Below are positions 48,963 to 58,738 of a stretch of DNA of 64,000 bases, piece by piece. A program made the position numbers and the translations under genes. The stretch spans positions 124,001-188,000 of the forward strand of contig NZ_LDJH01000013.1 in assembly GCF_001431525.1 (NCBI RefSeq). The letters are read 5' to 3'. The DNA comes from Stenotrophomonas koreensis (GTDB taxonomy: Bacteria > Pseudomonadota > Gammaproteobacteria > Xanthomonadales > Xanthomonadaceae). The notes beneath the pieces were generated by a model. It had not been told where the DNA came from and did not search any database. It saw only the letters and a program-made list of their open reading frames with translations. Within the stretch, counting starts at the first letter, position 1, and every line of letters starts with the position of its first letter.

Positions 48963-48986
48963 GGTGTTGTATCTAACTATAACACC
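48963..48986. promoter_or_regulatory. 24-bp dyad, probable YtrA operator
   Basis: GGTGTT-N12-AACACC (48963-48968 / 48981-48986), with further inner symmetry (TAT...ATA), lies 21 nt before the first gene of the YtrA operon. Spacing and half-site resemble the long AT-centred dyads bound by YtrA-type GntR repressors. It may also influence the divergent peroxidase gene. Confidence 0.75.
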
Positions 48987-49057
48987 AAGATCGGGCCGCG
49001 ACGATGCCAAAGGTCATGTTTTATGCTGAACCCCCCTTGTGATTGCAGATTCTTTCG

Positions 49058-49648
49058 ATGCGCCTGCTCATGTGTGCTGTGTTGGCCTTGCTTGTTGTGG
49101 CTCCCGTTGCCTGTGCCGGACCGTCGCCTGCGGTTGCCGGCCAGGCGTCTGCGGTCGGTCCGGTGCTCAACCACCAGTACCGGCCGCTGGCCCGGCAGCA
49201 GCCGGTCAACCTGGCACAGGCCCATGCCGGGCAGGTGCTGCTGGTGGTCAATACCGCCAGCAAGTGTGGCTATACCACCCAGTACGAGGGCCTGGAGGCA
49301 CTGCACCAGCGGCTGTCAGCGCGCGGTTTTGCGGTGATTGGCTTTCCATCCAATGACTTCATGGGCCAGGAGCCGGGCAGCGAGGAGCAGATTGCCGAGT
49401 TCTGCACGCTGACCTACGGGGTGAAGTTTCCGATGTACGAGAAGGTGGTGGTGAAGGGGCCGCAGGCCACCGGGCTGTACCGCCAGCTCGCCGCCGCTAC
49501 CGGGGTCGCCCCGGGCTGGAATTTCCACAAGTACGTGATCGGTCGCGATGGCACGGTGCGTGCGCAGTTCCCCAGCCGGGTGCGTCCGGATGCACCGGAG
49601 CTGGTTGCCGCCATCGAGCAGGCACTGGCCGAGCCGGTGCCGCGTTGA
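49058..49648 (+). CDS. Exported glutathione peroxidase-family protein
   Basis: A 196-residue thiol peroxidase. Residues 1-20 form a signal peptide (MRLLMCAVLALLVVAPVACAG), so unlike the cytoplasmic BtuE type it is exported, possibly as a lipoprotein via VAC. Catalytic residues are C70 (VVNTASKCGYTTQYEGLE), the Gln of FPSNDFMGQEPGS and the Trp of WNFHKYVI. Cys rather than Sec implies thioredoxin-like reduction. ATG 49058 starts the signal sequence. It is divergent from the YtrA operon across 116 nt. Confidence 0.9.
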   Translation: MRLLMCAVLALLVVAPVACAGPSPAVAGQASAVGPVLNHQYRPLARQQPVNLAQAHAGQVLLVVNTASKCGYTTQYEGLEALHQRLSARGFAVIGFPSNDFMGQEPGSEEQIAEFCTLTYGVKFPMYEKVVVKGPQATGLYRQLAAATGVAPGWNFHKYVIGRDGTVRAQFPSRVRPDAPELVAAIEQALAEPVPR

Positions 49649-49741
49649 TCGGCCATGGCTCGACAAGTGCGGTGCGCATGCGACAATGTGCGCCATCACG
49701 CCGCCGTCAGGCGGTAATTCACTGATCCAGGAAAACAGCGA

Positions 49742-50701
49742 ATGAAAATCGGAATGCGCGGCGCTGCGGTGTCGCTTCTGGCTCTGGCGATGGCTGCACC
49801 GGTGCTTGCCACCGCCCAACAATCAGCTGCCGCAGCGGCTAACAAGGAGACCTCTGTTTTGACCTCGGAACGTGAAAAGATCGGCTACGCCGTTGGTATT
49901 GACGTGGCCAGCTCGTTCGAGCCGCTGGCCGACCTGATCGATGTGGCTGCCCTGCGCGCTGCGATCGAGAATGCCTTTGCCGGCAAGGACCCGGTACTGA
50001 GCCAGGAAGAAGCCCAGGCCACCGACGGTGCGCTGCGCATGGCAATGATGGCCAAGAGCGGCCAGCCGATCCCGGGCATGGCGCCGGGCACCGAAGCCCC
50101 CAAGCCGGACCCGGTCAAGGTCGGTCAGCTGCTGGGCGGCTATGCGGTCGGCCCGTCGCTGACCCAGATCAAGGACGACATCTCGCTGGACGCGCTGTTT
50201 GCGGCCGTCGGTGATGTGTTCGCCAAGCGCGAGCTGCGCTTCACCCGTGAGCAGGCAATGGCCGAGCTGCAGGCGTTCGCCCAGGCCAAGGCCGCCCGCG
50301 TGTCGGAAGAAAACCGTCGCGCCGGTGCCGAATTCCTCGCTGCCAACAAGACCCAGCCCGGCGTGATCACCACTGCTTCGGGCCTGCAGTACCAGGTGCT
50401 GCGTGCCGGTTCCGGCGAGAAGCCGGCCGCCAGCAGCCGCGTGCGTGTGAACTACGAAGGCAAGCTGCTGTCCGGTGAGGTGTTCGACAGCTCCTATGCG
50501 CGTGGCGAACCGGCCGAGTTCGGCCTGAACCAGGTCATTGCCGGCTGGACCGAAGGCGTGGCGCTGATGCCTGTCGGTGCCAAGTACCGTTTCTGGATCC
50601 CGTCCGAGCTGGCCTACGGTGCCAATGGCGCCCCGGGCGGCAAGATCGGTCCGGATGCGACCCTGACCTTCGACGTCGAACTGCTGGGTGTGATGCCCTG
50701 A
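49742..50701 (+). CDS. FKBP-type peptidyl-prolyl isomerase (FkpA/Mip-like)
   Basis: A 319-residue periplasmic PPIase and chaperone. The signal peptide (MKIGMRGAAVSLLALAMAAPVLATAQQ) is followed by an N-terminal dimerisation domain built of two FKBP_N-like parts (about 40-190) and a C-terminal FKBP domain (about 205-318) with VRVNYEGKLLSGEVFDSSYARGEPAEF and VIAGWTEGVALMPVGAKYRFWIPSELAYG. The N-terminal half is longer than in E. coli FkpA (270 aa). It assists folding of exported proteins and precedes slyX, as fkpA does in E. coli. Confidence 0.93.
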   Translation: MKIGMRGAAVSLLALAMAAPVLATAQQSAAAAANKETSVLTSEREKIGYAVGIDVASSFEPLADLIDVAALRAAIENAFAGKDPVLSQEEAQATDGALRMAMMAKSGQPIPGMAPGTEAPKPDPVKVGQLLGGYAVGPSLTQIKDDISLDALFAAVGDVFAKRELRFTREQAMAELQAFAQAKAARVSEENRRAGAEFLAANKTQPGVITTASGLQYQVLRAGSGEKPAASSRVRVNYEGKLLSGEVFDSSYARGEPAEFGLNQVIAGWTEGVALMPVGAKYRFWIPSELAYGANGAPGGKIGPDATLTFDVELLGVMP

Positions 50702-50815
50702 TCCACAGCGCCGGCGCCAGTTGAAACAGGCGCTGGCCGTGGTCAGCCAACGGTGCCGCGGCGCAAGCCCGGCACCGTTTCCCGTTTGGAAGGTCCCAAC
50801 GAGTTGAATGCCCGC

Positions 50816-51067
50816 ATGACCGCAACTGATCCCAGCACGCACAGTGCACGCGAACAAGCGCTCGAGGCGCGGCTGGTGGAACTGGAAACCCGGCTTTCCT
50901 TCCAGGAACACACCATCGCCGAGCTCAGTGATGCCCTGGCCGAGGCGCGCATGGAAGGTGCCCGCAACACCAACCTGTTGCGGGTGCTGATGGAAGACCT
51001 CGGCAAGATGCGCAATGCGCTCAATTCCTCCGACCCGGCGAGCGAACCGCCGCCGCCGCATTATTGA
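50816..51067 (+). CDS. slyX: SlyX family protein
   Basis: An 83-residue coiled-coil protein (LEARLVELETRLSFQEHTIAELSDALAEARMEG) ending in the SlyX hallmark Pro-rich tail EPPPPHY. ATG 50816 gives MTATDPSTHSAREQ; a longer frame from 50753 is not supported. Function is unknown; it lies beside an FKBP gene as in enterobacteria and 6 nt before the DUF2058 gene. Confidence 0.93.
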   Translation: MTATDPSTHSAREQALEARLVELETRLSFQEHTIAELSDALAEARMEGARNTNLLRVLMEDLGKMRNALNSSDPASEPPPPHY

Positions 51068-51073
51068 ACAACG

Positions 51074-51706
51074 ATGAGCGATTCGATCCGCGACCAGTTA
51101 CTGGGCATGGGCTTCAAACCTGCCCCCAAGCCCGAACGCAAGCCTGACCCGCGCAAGCCCGGCCCCGGCGGGCGTGGCCAATGCCCGGCCGCCGGGGCTG
51201 ACGCCAACAAGCCTGGCAAGCCCGGCAAGCCGCGCGCTGAGCGGCGTCCGTCCGGCCCGGCCAGGGCGGGGCGCAGCCAGGAGGACATCGACCTGGCCAA
51301 GGCCTATGCCATCCGTGCGCAGAAGGAAAAGGACGAGCGCCTGGCCGCCGAGGCGGCCAAGCAGGAGGCTGCCCGCCTGCGCCGCGAGGCCAAGGCGAAG
51401 TTCGATGCCTTCATTGCCGGCAAGTCCTTGAATGTGGAATCGGCCGAGATCGCCCGCCACTTCGAGTACGGCGGCAAGATCAAGCGCGTGTATGTCACCG
51501 CCGAGCAGCTCAAGGCGCTCAACGCCGGCCAGCTGGGCGTGCTGCAGCAGAACGGGCGTTACCTGGTGGTAACGGCTGATGTACTGGCCGAAGCCGAGGC
51601 CATCTTCCCGCAGGGCGTGGCGCTGAAGGTGGACCCCAATGCCACGGCGCAGGAGGATCCTTACGCCGACCCGCAGTACCAGATCCCCGACGATCTGGTC
51701 TGGTAA
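51074..51706 (+). CDS. DUF2058 family protein (YaiL-like)
   Basis: A 210-residue basic protein. The N-terminal MSDSIRDQLLGMGFKPAPKPERK, a Pro/Lys/Gly-rich disordered stretch (about 15-70), a charged helix (AKAYAIRAQKEKDERLAAEAAKQEAARLRREAK) and the C-terminal domain (ARHFEYGGKIKRVYVTAEQLKALNAGQLGVL ... DDLVW) are diagnostic. E. coli YaiL is described as nucleoprotein/polynucleotide-associated, but the activity is unproven. It follows slyX by 6 nt, likely one operon. Confidence 0.9.
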   Translation: MSDSIRDQLLGMGFKPAPKPERKPDPRKPGPGGRGQCPAAGADANKPGKPGKPRAERRPSGPARAGRSQEDIDLAKAYAIRAQKEKDERLAAEAAKQEAARLRREAKAKFDAFIAGKSLNVESAEIARHFEYGGKIKRVYVTAEQLKALNAGQLGVLQQNGRYLVVTADVLAEAEAIFPQGVALKVDPNATAQEDPYADPQYQIPDDLVW

Positions 51707-51725
51707 ATGCGGCCAGTGTGATGCG

Positions 51726-51753
51726 ACAAGGCCCGGGGTGACCCGGGCCTTGT
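51726..51753 (+). terminator. Terminator after the DUF2058 gene
   Basis: ACAAGGCCCGGG and CCCGGGCCTTGT form a 12-bp stem around GTGA, followed by TGTCTGT. It is shared with the convergent hypothetical gene. Confidence 0.7.
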
Positions 51754-51785
51754 TGTCTGTCCGGCGCTGGCCGGGCGTTGTGACC

Positions 51786-52334
51786 TCAGCGGCTGCCGGT
51801 TGCCGGCGGATCGGTGTAATTGGCGCTTATCACCGCGCGCAGGCTGGCATCGGCCGCCGGGTCGATGGTCATCATCAACAGCACCGCGCGTGGCTGGCCC
51901 GGCTCGTGCCAGGTGTACTGGAGGGTCTGGCGCTTGCCATCGGCCGAGGCCTGGCTGTCGTGCTGGACCTGCAGCGGTGCCGGTGCGGACCGGCCGAGGT
52001 GGTTGAATTCCTCCTGCAGCGCGGTGGCATCGCCCTGGCGCACGTACAGCAGGCACAGGCCGCGGTTCTGACGGGCCAGGGCATGCGTGCGCTGGTACGG
52101 GTCGGCCACCAGCCAGGCCTTGCCGGGCTGGCCCTGCAGGAAACGGGTATCGGCCTCCAGCGGCACGCCGATGGTGGCCATCAGCTGTTCCAGCTGGGCC
52201 GGGTCGGGCAGGGTGCGGATGCAGGCATCGGCATACAGCCGTACCGGCAGACGCCCGGCACTGTCATCGGCGGTAGCGGTGGTGGGCAGGCTGGCAGCGA
52301 TGGCAAGCACGGCACTGAGACAGCATTGACGCAT
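51786..52334 (-). CDS. Exported protein of unknown function
   Basis: A 182-residue protein with a signal peptide (MRQCCLSAVLAIAASLPTTATAD, cleavage after ATA). The mature part has DACIRTLPDPAQLEQLMATIGVP, AWLVADPYQRTHALARQNRGLCLLYVR and TLQYTWHEPGQPRAVLLMMTID, suggesting an alpha/beta fold with a disulfide between the two Cys. It loosely resembles the NMCC_0638-type exported proteins, but I am not sure. ATG at 52332-52334 starts the signal peptide. Convergent with the DUF2058 gene. Confidence 0.75.
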   Translation of the reverse strand: MRQCCLSAVLAIAASLPTTATADDSAGRLPVRLYADACIRTLPDPAQLEQLMATIGVPLEADTRFLQGQPGKAWLVADPYQRTHALARQNRGLCLLYVRQGDATALQEEFNHLGRSAPAPLQVQHDSQASADGKRQTLQYTWHEPGQPRAVLLMMTIDPAADASLRAVISANYTDPPATGSR

Positions 52335-52424
52335 GACACGATTCCTTGTGTTTTCGGCCTGCCCGTATAGCACGCAGTCAGGGCCTGCCGGCGCTGCCGA
52401 TGGCGGTTGTGTGACCCGGGTCGC

Positions 52425-53600
52425 TCAGGTGGCGGGCTTGCGTTGCGGCCGCACCCAGATGAAGGCGATCACGGTGCCGATGAAGGCAAAGCCTGCACCG
52501 GCCAGGAAGGCGACCTGGCCATCGCCAAAGCGCCAGAGCTGGCCGGCGATCAGCGCGCCGAGCACGCCGCCCAGGCCGGAGGAAAAGCCATAGAACAAGC
52601 CCTGGCCGTGGCCGTTCAGGCGGCCGGGGAAGTAGCCGGCCAGCAGCTGCATGGCCGAGGCGAAGAAGGCGGCAAAGCCCAAGCAATGGGTGGCCTGGGC
52701 CACCAGCATCACCGGCAGGTTCTCCGGCCACAGCGCGGTGGCGACCCAGCGCAGGCTGGCACTGGCCATGGAGATGATCAGCAGCCAGCTGGCATCAAAA
52801 CGCCGGAACAGCCGCGAGATGGCGAAGAACACCGCCACCTCGAACACCACCCCGACCGTCCACATCAGCCCGAGCATGCCGGTGGCATAGCCATGGCTGC
52901 TCATGTAGACCGAGAAGAAGGTGTAGTAAGGGCCGAAGGACAGCTGTTCGAGGAAGGCGGCGATGAAGAAGGCCAGCACCGCCGGCCGGCGCACGATGCT
53001 CCAGAAGCCGGCGCGGTCGCCCGAGTCGGTGCCACTGTCGATGTCGCGGGCATAGCGGTTGCCCAGCGCGCTGGCCAGCAGCAGGCCGAACAGCGGCAGC
53101 ATCAACCAGGGCAGGTGGCTGGCACCGTAGCGCTGGATCAGCAGGCCAAAGCCGGCCACCACGGCGATGAAGCCGAACGAGCCCCAGACCCGGATCCGGC
53201 CATAGCGGTGGCTGTCCGCCCCGAGGTGGGTCAGGGTGATCGACTCGAACTGCGGCATCACCGCGTTGTAGAAGAAGCAGAACGCGGCCATCGCCACGAA
53301 CGGCCAGACCCCGGGCAGCGGCAGCAGGAAGGCGCAGAAGGTGAGCAGGGTCAGCACGCAGCCGGCCTGCAGCCAGCGGATCGGGCGGGTGGACACCGCC
53401 GCGGCACTGGTCCAGATGCTGGGTGCGACCACCCGGGTGGCATACCACAGGCTCATCATCACGCTGATCGCGGTGATGCCCATGCCCTGGCTTTCCAGGT
53501 ACAGGCTCCAGTACGGGGTGAAGGCGCCCAGCGCGGCGTAATAGAACAGGTAGAAACTGGACAGGCGTACCACCGGTACGCGCTCGACACTGACGGACAT
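52425..53600 (-). CDS. MFS transporter (HcaT/LacY-like group)
   Basis: A 391-residue inner-membrane protein with 12 predicted helices. It starts VVRLSSFYLFYYAALGAFTPYWSLYLESQGM, the MFS_1-like N-terminus of HcaT-type transporters, and has the inter-helix motif HRYGRIRVWGSFGFI at helices 4-5 and YFPGRLNGHGQGLFYGFSSGLGG near helix 11. Substrate unknown; relatives import phenylpropionates or nucleosides. ATG at 53598-53600; no operon partner is evident other than the DUF6508 gene 45 nt upstream. Confidence 0.9.
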   Translation of the reverse strand: MSVSVERVPVVRLSSFYLFYYAALGAFTPYWSLYLESQGMGITAISVMMSLWYATRVVAPSIWTSAAAVSTRPIRWLQAGCVLTLLTFCAFLLPLPGVWPFVAMAAFCFFYNAVMPQFESITLTHLGADSHRYGRIRVWGSFGFIAVVAGFGLLIQRYGASHLPWLMLPLFGLLLASALGNRYARDIDSGTDSGDRAGFWSIVRRPAVLAFFIAAFLEQLSFGPYYTFFSVYMSSHGYATGMLGLMWTVGVVFEVAVFFAISRLFRRFDASWLLIISMASASLRWVATALWPENLPVMLVAQATHCLGFAAFFASAMQLLAGYFPGRLNGHGQGLFYGFSSGLGGVLGALIAGQLWRFGDGQVAFLAGAGFAFIGTVIAFIWVRPQRKPAT

Positions 53601-53645
53601 CAACAGCTCATCTGGCGCAGCGGCGCCGGTGGGGGAAGGGGGGAA

Positions 53646-54023
53646 TCAGGCAAACGCGGCCAGGCGCTCGAGCCAGCGGCGCAGGTGGCCCTGCTCGAGC
53701 ATGGCGGCCCAGTGGCCATCGCAGAAGCGTTCGCCACGGACCATCCAGGTCAGCAGGCTGCACAGGGTCGCCAGGCCAGCCCGGGCGATGCCGTCCTCGG
53801 CGCGGATCAGCGCAGAACAGGCCTGTGGCTGGTAGTGGCTGTCCGACCAGGGTGGTTGTGCGGCAGCAGCGAAGAAATCCTTCAGCGCTTGCGGATACTC
53901 CGGCCAGGGCAGCCCGTCGCCGGATTGCCAGCGGATCGGCGTCTGTTCACAGGCCAGTGCCGCCTGCCCGAGCGCGAGCAGCTGGGCGATGGCGTTGGCA
54001 TCTGGCAGGGTGGTTTGATTCAT
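53646..54023 (-). CDS. DUF6508 family protein
   Basis: A 125-residue helical protein. The conserved block WMVRGERFCDGHWAAMLEQGHLRRWLERL, together with PEYPQALKDFF and an LIRAED segment, matches DUF6508 from memory. No catalytic motif is recognised. ATG at 54021-54023 is 22 nt after the metH stop on the same strand, so it may be the last co-transcribed gene of the metH unit. Function is unknown. Confidence 0.8.
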   Translation of the reverse strand: MNQTTLPDANAIAQLLALGQAALACEQTPIRWQSGDGLPWPEYPQALKDFFAAAAQPPWSDSHYQPQACSALIRAEDGIARAGLATLCSLLTWMVRGERFCDGHWAAMLEQGHLRRWLERLAAFA

Positions 54024-54045
54024 TGCGGCATCCTCGCTGGCCGGC

Positions 54046-56739
54046 TCATTCCGGGTCGTAGTCAAGGATGGGTGCCAGCAGTCGCTCGGCTTGCGACTGC
54101 CCAATGCCCTTGCGTGCGGCGTAGTCGGCCACCTGGTCGCGGCCGACCCGACCGACCACGAAGTACTGGCTGTCCGGGTGGCTGAAGTAATAGCCACATA
54201 CCGCCGCGGTGGGCAGCATCGCAAAGCTTTCGGTCAACTGCATGCTGGCGTTTCCGGGGGCGTCGAGCAGGGCGAACAGGGTGACCTTCTCGCTGTGCTC
54301 CGGGCAGGCCGGGTAGCCCGGCGCCGGGCGGATGCCCTGGTAGCGCTCGGCAATCAGGTCCTCGTTGCCCAGGGCTTCGCCCTCGGCATAGCCCCAGTAG
54401 TCGGTGCGCACGCGCTGGTGCAGGCGTTCGGCCAGCGCCTCGGCCAGGCGGTCGGTCAGCGCCTTGAGCAGGATGGCGTTGTAATCGTCATGGTCGGCCT
54501 CGAAGCGGGACACGTGGGCGTCGATGCCGATGCCGGCGGTCACCGCGAACGCGCCGATCCAGTCGGCCTTGCCGCTGGCGGCCGGGGCGATGAAATCGGC
54601 CAGGCAGAAGTCCGGGCGCTGCGCCGGCTTGTCCACCTGCTGGCGCAGGAAGTGCAGCGTGACCGGGCCGTCGGGGCCGGAGACCAGTACGTCATCGCCG
54701 TGGCTGTTGGCCGGGAACAGGCCAAACACCGCACGCGCGGTGAGCCACTTCTCCCCGACGATCTTCTCCAGCATCGCCTGGGCATCGGCATACAGGCTGC
54801 GCGCCTGCTCGCCGACGATGGCGTCATCGAGGATGTCCGGAAAGCGCCCGGCCAGTTCCCAACTCTGGAAGAACGGGGTCCAGTCGATCACCGGCAACAG
54901 GTCCTCCAGCGGCCAGTCGGCGATGACATGGTGGCCGGGCTGGCGTGGCGCCGGCGGGGTGTAGCTTTGCCAATGACCATCAAAACGCTGGCCACGGGCA
55001 TGATCCAGCGAGACCAGTCGCTTGGCCTCGCCGCGGTTGGCGTGGCGGGCACGGATGGCGGCGTAGTCGGCGGCGATCTCGGCGGCCAGGGTGTCGCGCA
55101 AGACATCGCTGGCCAGGCGCTGGGCCACGCCGACCGCGCGCGAGGCGTCCTTGGTCCAGACCACCGGGTGCGCATAGGCCGAGGCGATCTTCAGCGCGGT
55201 GTGCGCACGCGAGGTGGTGGCGCCACCGATCATCAGCGGCAGCGTGAAGCCCTGGCGCTGCATCTCGCGTGCGACCTGCACCATTTCCTCCAGCGACGGG
55301 GTGATCAGCCCGGACAGGCCGATCAGGTCTGCGTCGTGCTCGCGCGCGGCGTCGAGGATCTTCTGCGCCGGCACCATCACCCCCAGGTCGATCACCTCGA
55401 AGTTGTTGCAGGCCAGTACCACGCCGACGATGTTCTTGCCGATGTCATGCACATCGCCCTTGACCGTGGCCATGACGATGCGTCCGGCGGTGCGGGCGCT
55501 GCCACCGCCAGCCGCCTTCTCGGCCTCGATGTACGGCAGCAGATGGGCCACGGCCTTTTTCATCACCCGGGCGGATTTGACCACCTGGGGCAGGAACAGC
55601 TTGCCGGCGCCGAACAGGTCGCCGACCCGGTTCATGCCGGCCATCAGCGGGCCTTCGATCACGTCCAGCGGCCGTGCGGCGGCCTGGCGGGCTTCTTCGG
55701 TATCGGCCTGCACATGGGCATCGATGCCGTGCACCAGGGCATGGGCCAGACGCTGGTCCACCGGCAGTTCGCGCCAGGCCTCGTCGACCACGGCCCTGGC
55801 ACCCTTGCGCTTGCGGTAGTTGTCGGCGATGGCCAGCAGGCGCTCGGTGGCATCAGCGCGCCGGTTGAGCACCACATCTTCCACATGCGCACGCAGGACC
55901 GGGTCCAGCTCGTCGACCAGCGGCAGCGCGCCGGCATTGACGATGCCCATGTCCAGCCCGGCGGCGATGGCGTGCTGCAGGAACACCGCATGGATGGCCT
56001 GGCGCACCGGCTCGTTGCCGCGGAAGGCGAAGGAGACGTTGGAAATGCCCCCCGACACATGGCAGTGCGGCAGGCTGGCGCGGATCTGGGTGGTGGCCTG
56101 GATGAAGTCCACCGCGTAGTTGTCGTGCTCGGGCAGGCCGGTGCCGATGGCGAACACGTTCGGGTCGAAGATGATGTCTTCCGGCGCGAAGTCCAGCCGC
56201 TCCACCAGCAGGTGGTAGGCGCGGGTGCAGATGGCGACCTTGCGCGCGCAGGTATCGGCCTGGCCGTCCTCGTCAAAGGCCATCACCACCACGGCCGCAC
56301 CGTAGCGCTGCACCAGCCGCGCCTGGGCCAGGAACGCCGCCTCGCCCTCTTTGAGCGAGATCGAGTTGACCACGCCCTTGCCCTGCAGGCACTTGAGCCC
56401 TGCCTCGATCACCGACCACTTGGACGAATCCACCATCACCGGAATCCGCGCGATGTCCGGCTCGGCCATGATCAGGTTCAAAAAGCGCACCATCGCGCTT
56501 TCCGAATCGATCATGCCGTCATCCATGTTCACGTCCAGAATCTGCGCACCGGCATCGACCTGTTGACGGGCCACCTCGACCGCGGCCGCGTAGTCGCCCT
56601 CGCTGATCAGGCGGCGGAAGGCGGCACTGCCGGTGACGTTGGTGCGTTCACCGATGTTGATGAAGTTCAGCGCCGGGGTGATCACCAGCGGCTCCAGGCC
56701 AGACAGGCGGGTGTAGCGGGGGGGCAGGGCGGTCGTCAT
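54046..56739 (-). CDS. metH: Methionine synthase, folate/cobalamin/AdoMet part (split MetH)
   Basis: An 897-residue protein equal to the C-terminal three-quarters of E. coli MetH. Pterin-binding domain ([21 protein letters not shown]; about 20-290), cobalamin cap and Rossmann domains (about 320-560) with the His-on motif D429-x-H431-x2-G434 ([12 protein letters not shown]), and the activation domain with AdoMet-binding [15 protein letters not shown]. It transfers methyl from methyltetrahydrofolate to cobalamin and thence to homocysteine on the separate N-terminal subunit. ATG at 56737-56739 overlaps that gene by ATGA. Confidence 0.96.
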   Translation of the reverse strand: MTTALPPRYTRLSGLEPLVITPALNFINIGERTNVTGSAAFRRLISEGDYAAAVEVARQQVDAGAQILDVNMDDGMIDSESAMVRFLNLIMAEPDIARIPVMVDSSKWSVIEAGLKCLQGKGVVNSISLKEGEAAFLAQARLVQRYGAAVVVMAFDEDGQADTCARKVAICTRAYHLLVERLDFAPEDIIFDPNVFAIGTGLPEHDNYAVDFIQATTQIRASLPHCHVSGGISNVSFAFRGNEPVRQAIHAVFLQHAIAAGLDMGIVNAGALPLVDELDPVLRAHVEDVVLNRRADATERLLAIADNYRKRKGARAVVDEAWRELPVDQRLAHALVHGIDAHVQADTEEARQAAARPLDVIEGPLMAGMNRVGDLFGAGKLFLPQVVKSARVMKKAVAHLLPYIEAEKAAGGGSARTAGRIVMATVKGDVHDIGKNIVGVVLACNNFEVIDLGVMVPAQKILDAAREHDADLIGLSGLITPSLEEMVQVAREMQRQGFTLPLMIGGATTSRAHTALKIASAYAHPVVWTKDASRAVGVAQRLASDVLRDTLAAEIAADYAAIRARHANRGEAKRLVSLDHARGQRFDGHWQSYTPPAPRQPGHHVIADWPLEDLLPVIDWTPFFQSWELAGRFPDILDDAIVGEQARSLYADAQAMLEKIVGEKWLTARAVFGLFPANSHGDDVLVSGPDGPVTLHFLRQQVDKPAQRPDFCLADFIAPAASGKADWIGAFAVTAGIGIDAHVSRFEADHDDYNAILLKALTDRLAEALAERLHQRVRTDYWGYAEGEALGNEDLIAERYQGIRPAPGYPACPEHSEKVTLFALLDAPGNASMQLTESFAMLPTAAVCGYYFSHPDSQYFVVGRVGRDQVADYAARKGIGQSQAERLLAPILDYDPE

Positions 56740-57809
56740 GGTTGTGGTGCCGAGGTTGCCGGACGCGGGGCGATACCGCTCATGGCCTGGGCGATCGCAG
56801 CGATGTGGTCCGGCGTGGTGCCACAGCAGCCGCCGACCAGGTTGAGCAGGCCGTCGCGGGCAAAGCCGGCCAGGATCGTGGCCATCTCTTGCGGGCTCTG
56901 GTCATAGCCACCGAAGGCATTGGGCAGGCCGGCATTGGGGTGGGCGCTGACCGCGCAGGTCACGCTGCGCGCCAGCGCTTCCACGTGCGGGCGCAGCTCG
57001 GCCGCGCCCAGCGCGCAGTTCAGGCCGATCGCCAGCGGGCGCGCGTGCAGCAAGGAGATCGCAAACGCCTCGGCGGTCTGTCCGGACAGGGTGCGGCCGG
57101 AGGCGTCGGTGATGGTGCCGGAGATCATCACCGGCAGCCGTGCGCCGCGCGCAGCGAAGGCGTCGTCGATGGCGAACAGCGCGGCCTTGGCGTTGAGGGT
57201 GTCAAACACCGTTTCCACCATCACGATGTCGGCGCCGCCATCGATCAGGCCATCGGCGGCCACCCGGTAGTCATCGCGCAGCGCATCGAAGCTGGTGTTG
57301 CGCGCGCCCGGGTCATTGACGTCCGGACTGATCGAGGCGGTGCGGCTGGTCGGGCCGAGCACGCCGATCACAAAGCGCGGTTTGTCCGGGGTAGCCGCCT
57401 GGGCGGCGTCACAGCACTGGCGCGCCAGCCGGGCGCCGGCATGGTTGAGCTCGTAGACCAGGTGCGCCAGCCGGTAATCGGACTGGCTGGCCGCAGTGGC
57501 GTTGAAGGTATTGGTCTCGATCAGGTCGGCGCCGGCATCCAGGTAGGCGCGGTGCACCGCGGCCACCAGCTCGGGGCGGGTCAGCAGCAGCAGGTCGTTG
57601 TTGCCCTTCAGGTCCACGCCGGTTCCGTCGGCCGGCGGCTGCTGCGCATCAAAACCAGCGGCAAAGCGCTGGCCACGGTAATCGGCCTCGGTCAGCTGAT
57701 GGCGCTGGAGCATCGTGCCCATCGCACCATCAATGATCAGGATGCGCCGAGCCAGGGCGGCCAGCAGCGCGTTGGCGCGTTCGGGGTGGAGCCAGGGCAG
57801 GGTGGTCAT
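56736..57809 (-). CDS. Homocysteine S-methyltransferase subunit of split methionine synthase
   Basis: A 357-residue protein matching the N-terminal homocysteine domain of Met[51 protein letters not shown] with zinc ligand C265, and [12 protein letters not shown] with C328-C329. It has no pterin or cobalamin domain; those are in the next gene, which it overlaps by 4 nt. Split MetH is characteristic of this bacterial family. The start shares one base with the ArsR-methyltransferase stop (TGATG). Confidence 0.96.
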   Translation of the reverse strand: MTTLPWLHPERANALLAALARRILIIDGAMGTMLQRHQLTEADYRGQRFAAGFDAQQPPADGTGVDLKGNNDLLLLTRPELVAAVHRAYLDAGADLIETNTFNATAASQSDYRLAHLVYELNHAGARLARQCCDAAQAATPDKPRFVIGVLGPTSRTASISPDVNDPGARNTSFDALRDDYRVAADGLIDGGADIVMVETVFDTLNAKAALFAIDDAFAARGARLPVMISGTITDASGRTLSGQTAEAFAISLLHARPLAIGLNCALGAAELRPHVEALARSVTCAVSAHPNAGLPNAFGGYDQSPQEMATILAGFARDGLLNLVGGCCGTTPDHIAAIAQAMSGIAPRPATSAPQP

Positions 57810-58738
57810 CAGCGGCGGTAGGCGAGCAGGGAGATCACTTCGAAATGCGGCGGGCGGCGTTCACGGGTCACGGTTTCCACCGTCGCCACCTCCAGCCCGG
57901 CCTTTTCGCAGAACTTGCGCAGCTCCTTGGCCGAAAAGCCCAGGTTGACGTGGCCGTAGGCTTCCACCGCGGCGCGATGCTCGTGCTTGCCCAGCGAGGA
58001 CAGCAGCAGCCGGCCACCCGGACGCAGTACCCGCGCGGCCTCGGCCACCGCCTGGGCGGGCTTGTCGGCATAAGTCAGCGCGTGCATCAGCACCACCAGG
58101 TCGAAGCTGGCAGCGGTGAACGGCAGGGTGTGCATGTCCCCTTCGCGCACTTCCACATTGGGCAGCCGGCGCAGACGTTCGGAGGCCATGGCCACCACCC
58201 GCGCGCTGGTGTCGATGCAGACATAGCGCTGCGCATGCGGGGCGATCAGCTCGGCCAGCACACCATCGCCGGAGGCGATGTCCAGCACGTCGCCCGGCTC
58301 CAGCAGTGGCAGCGCGCTGCGCGCCAACGCTTCCCAGGTGCGCCCGGGGGAATAGTGGCGCTCCATGTCACCGGCCACGGTATCGGCCCAGTTCTGCTCG
58401 GCCGCGCGGCTGGCCAGCACCCCGGCCACGCGCTCGGCATCCTGGCGCAGCAACGGATCATCGCTACCGGACTTCAAGGCATGCCACAATGCGCGCTGCG
58501 CCGCATCCAGCTGGGCCTCGTCGAAACGGTAATACGCCGAGACGCCGGCACGGCGGTCGCGCACCAGCCCGGCCTCCTTCAGCCGCGCCAGATGGGTCGA
58601 CACCCGCGGTTGTGCCAGCCGGGTGATGGCCGACAGTTCGGCCACGGTGAGTTCCTCGCCTTCCAGCAGGGCCAGCAGGCGCACACGGGTGGCGTCTGCA
58701 AAGACCTTCAGCCGGGTTGACCAATCCTCGAGATCCAT
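57809..58738 (-). CDS. ArsR-family regulator fused to a SAM-dependent methyltransferase domain
   Basis: A 309-residue two-domain protein. Residues about 1-85: ArsR winged helix ([46 protein letters not shown]), with no metal-binding CxC. Residues about 110-300: class I methyltransferase with motif [19 protein letters not shown] (151-168), [17 protein letters not shown] and [13 protein letters not shown]. It is translationally coupled to the split metH genes and preceded by a dyad, so it probably senses SAM or S-adenosylhomocysteine to control methionine synthesis. Whether the domain methylates anything is unknown. ATG at 58736-58738. Confidence 0.9.
   Translation of the reverse strand: MDLEDWSTRLKVFADATRVRLLALLEGEELTVAELSAITRLAQPRVSTHLARLKEAGLVRDRRAGVSAYYRFDEAQLDAAQRALWHALKSGSDDPLLRQDAERVAGVLASRAAEQNWADTVAGDMERHYSPGRTWEALARSALPLLEPGDVLDIASGDGVLAELIAPHAQRYVCIDTSARVVAMASERLRRLPNVEVREGDMHTLPFTAASFDLVVLMHALTYADKPAQAVAEAARVLRPGGRLLLSSLGKHEHRAAVEAYGHVNLGFSAKELRKFCEKAGLEVATVETVTRERRPPHFEVISLLAYRR

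Noticed and set aside
54091-56907. Plus-strand frame of 938 codons opposite metH
   Set aside because: Same shadow effect; MetH on the minus strand has all catalytic motifs.
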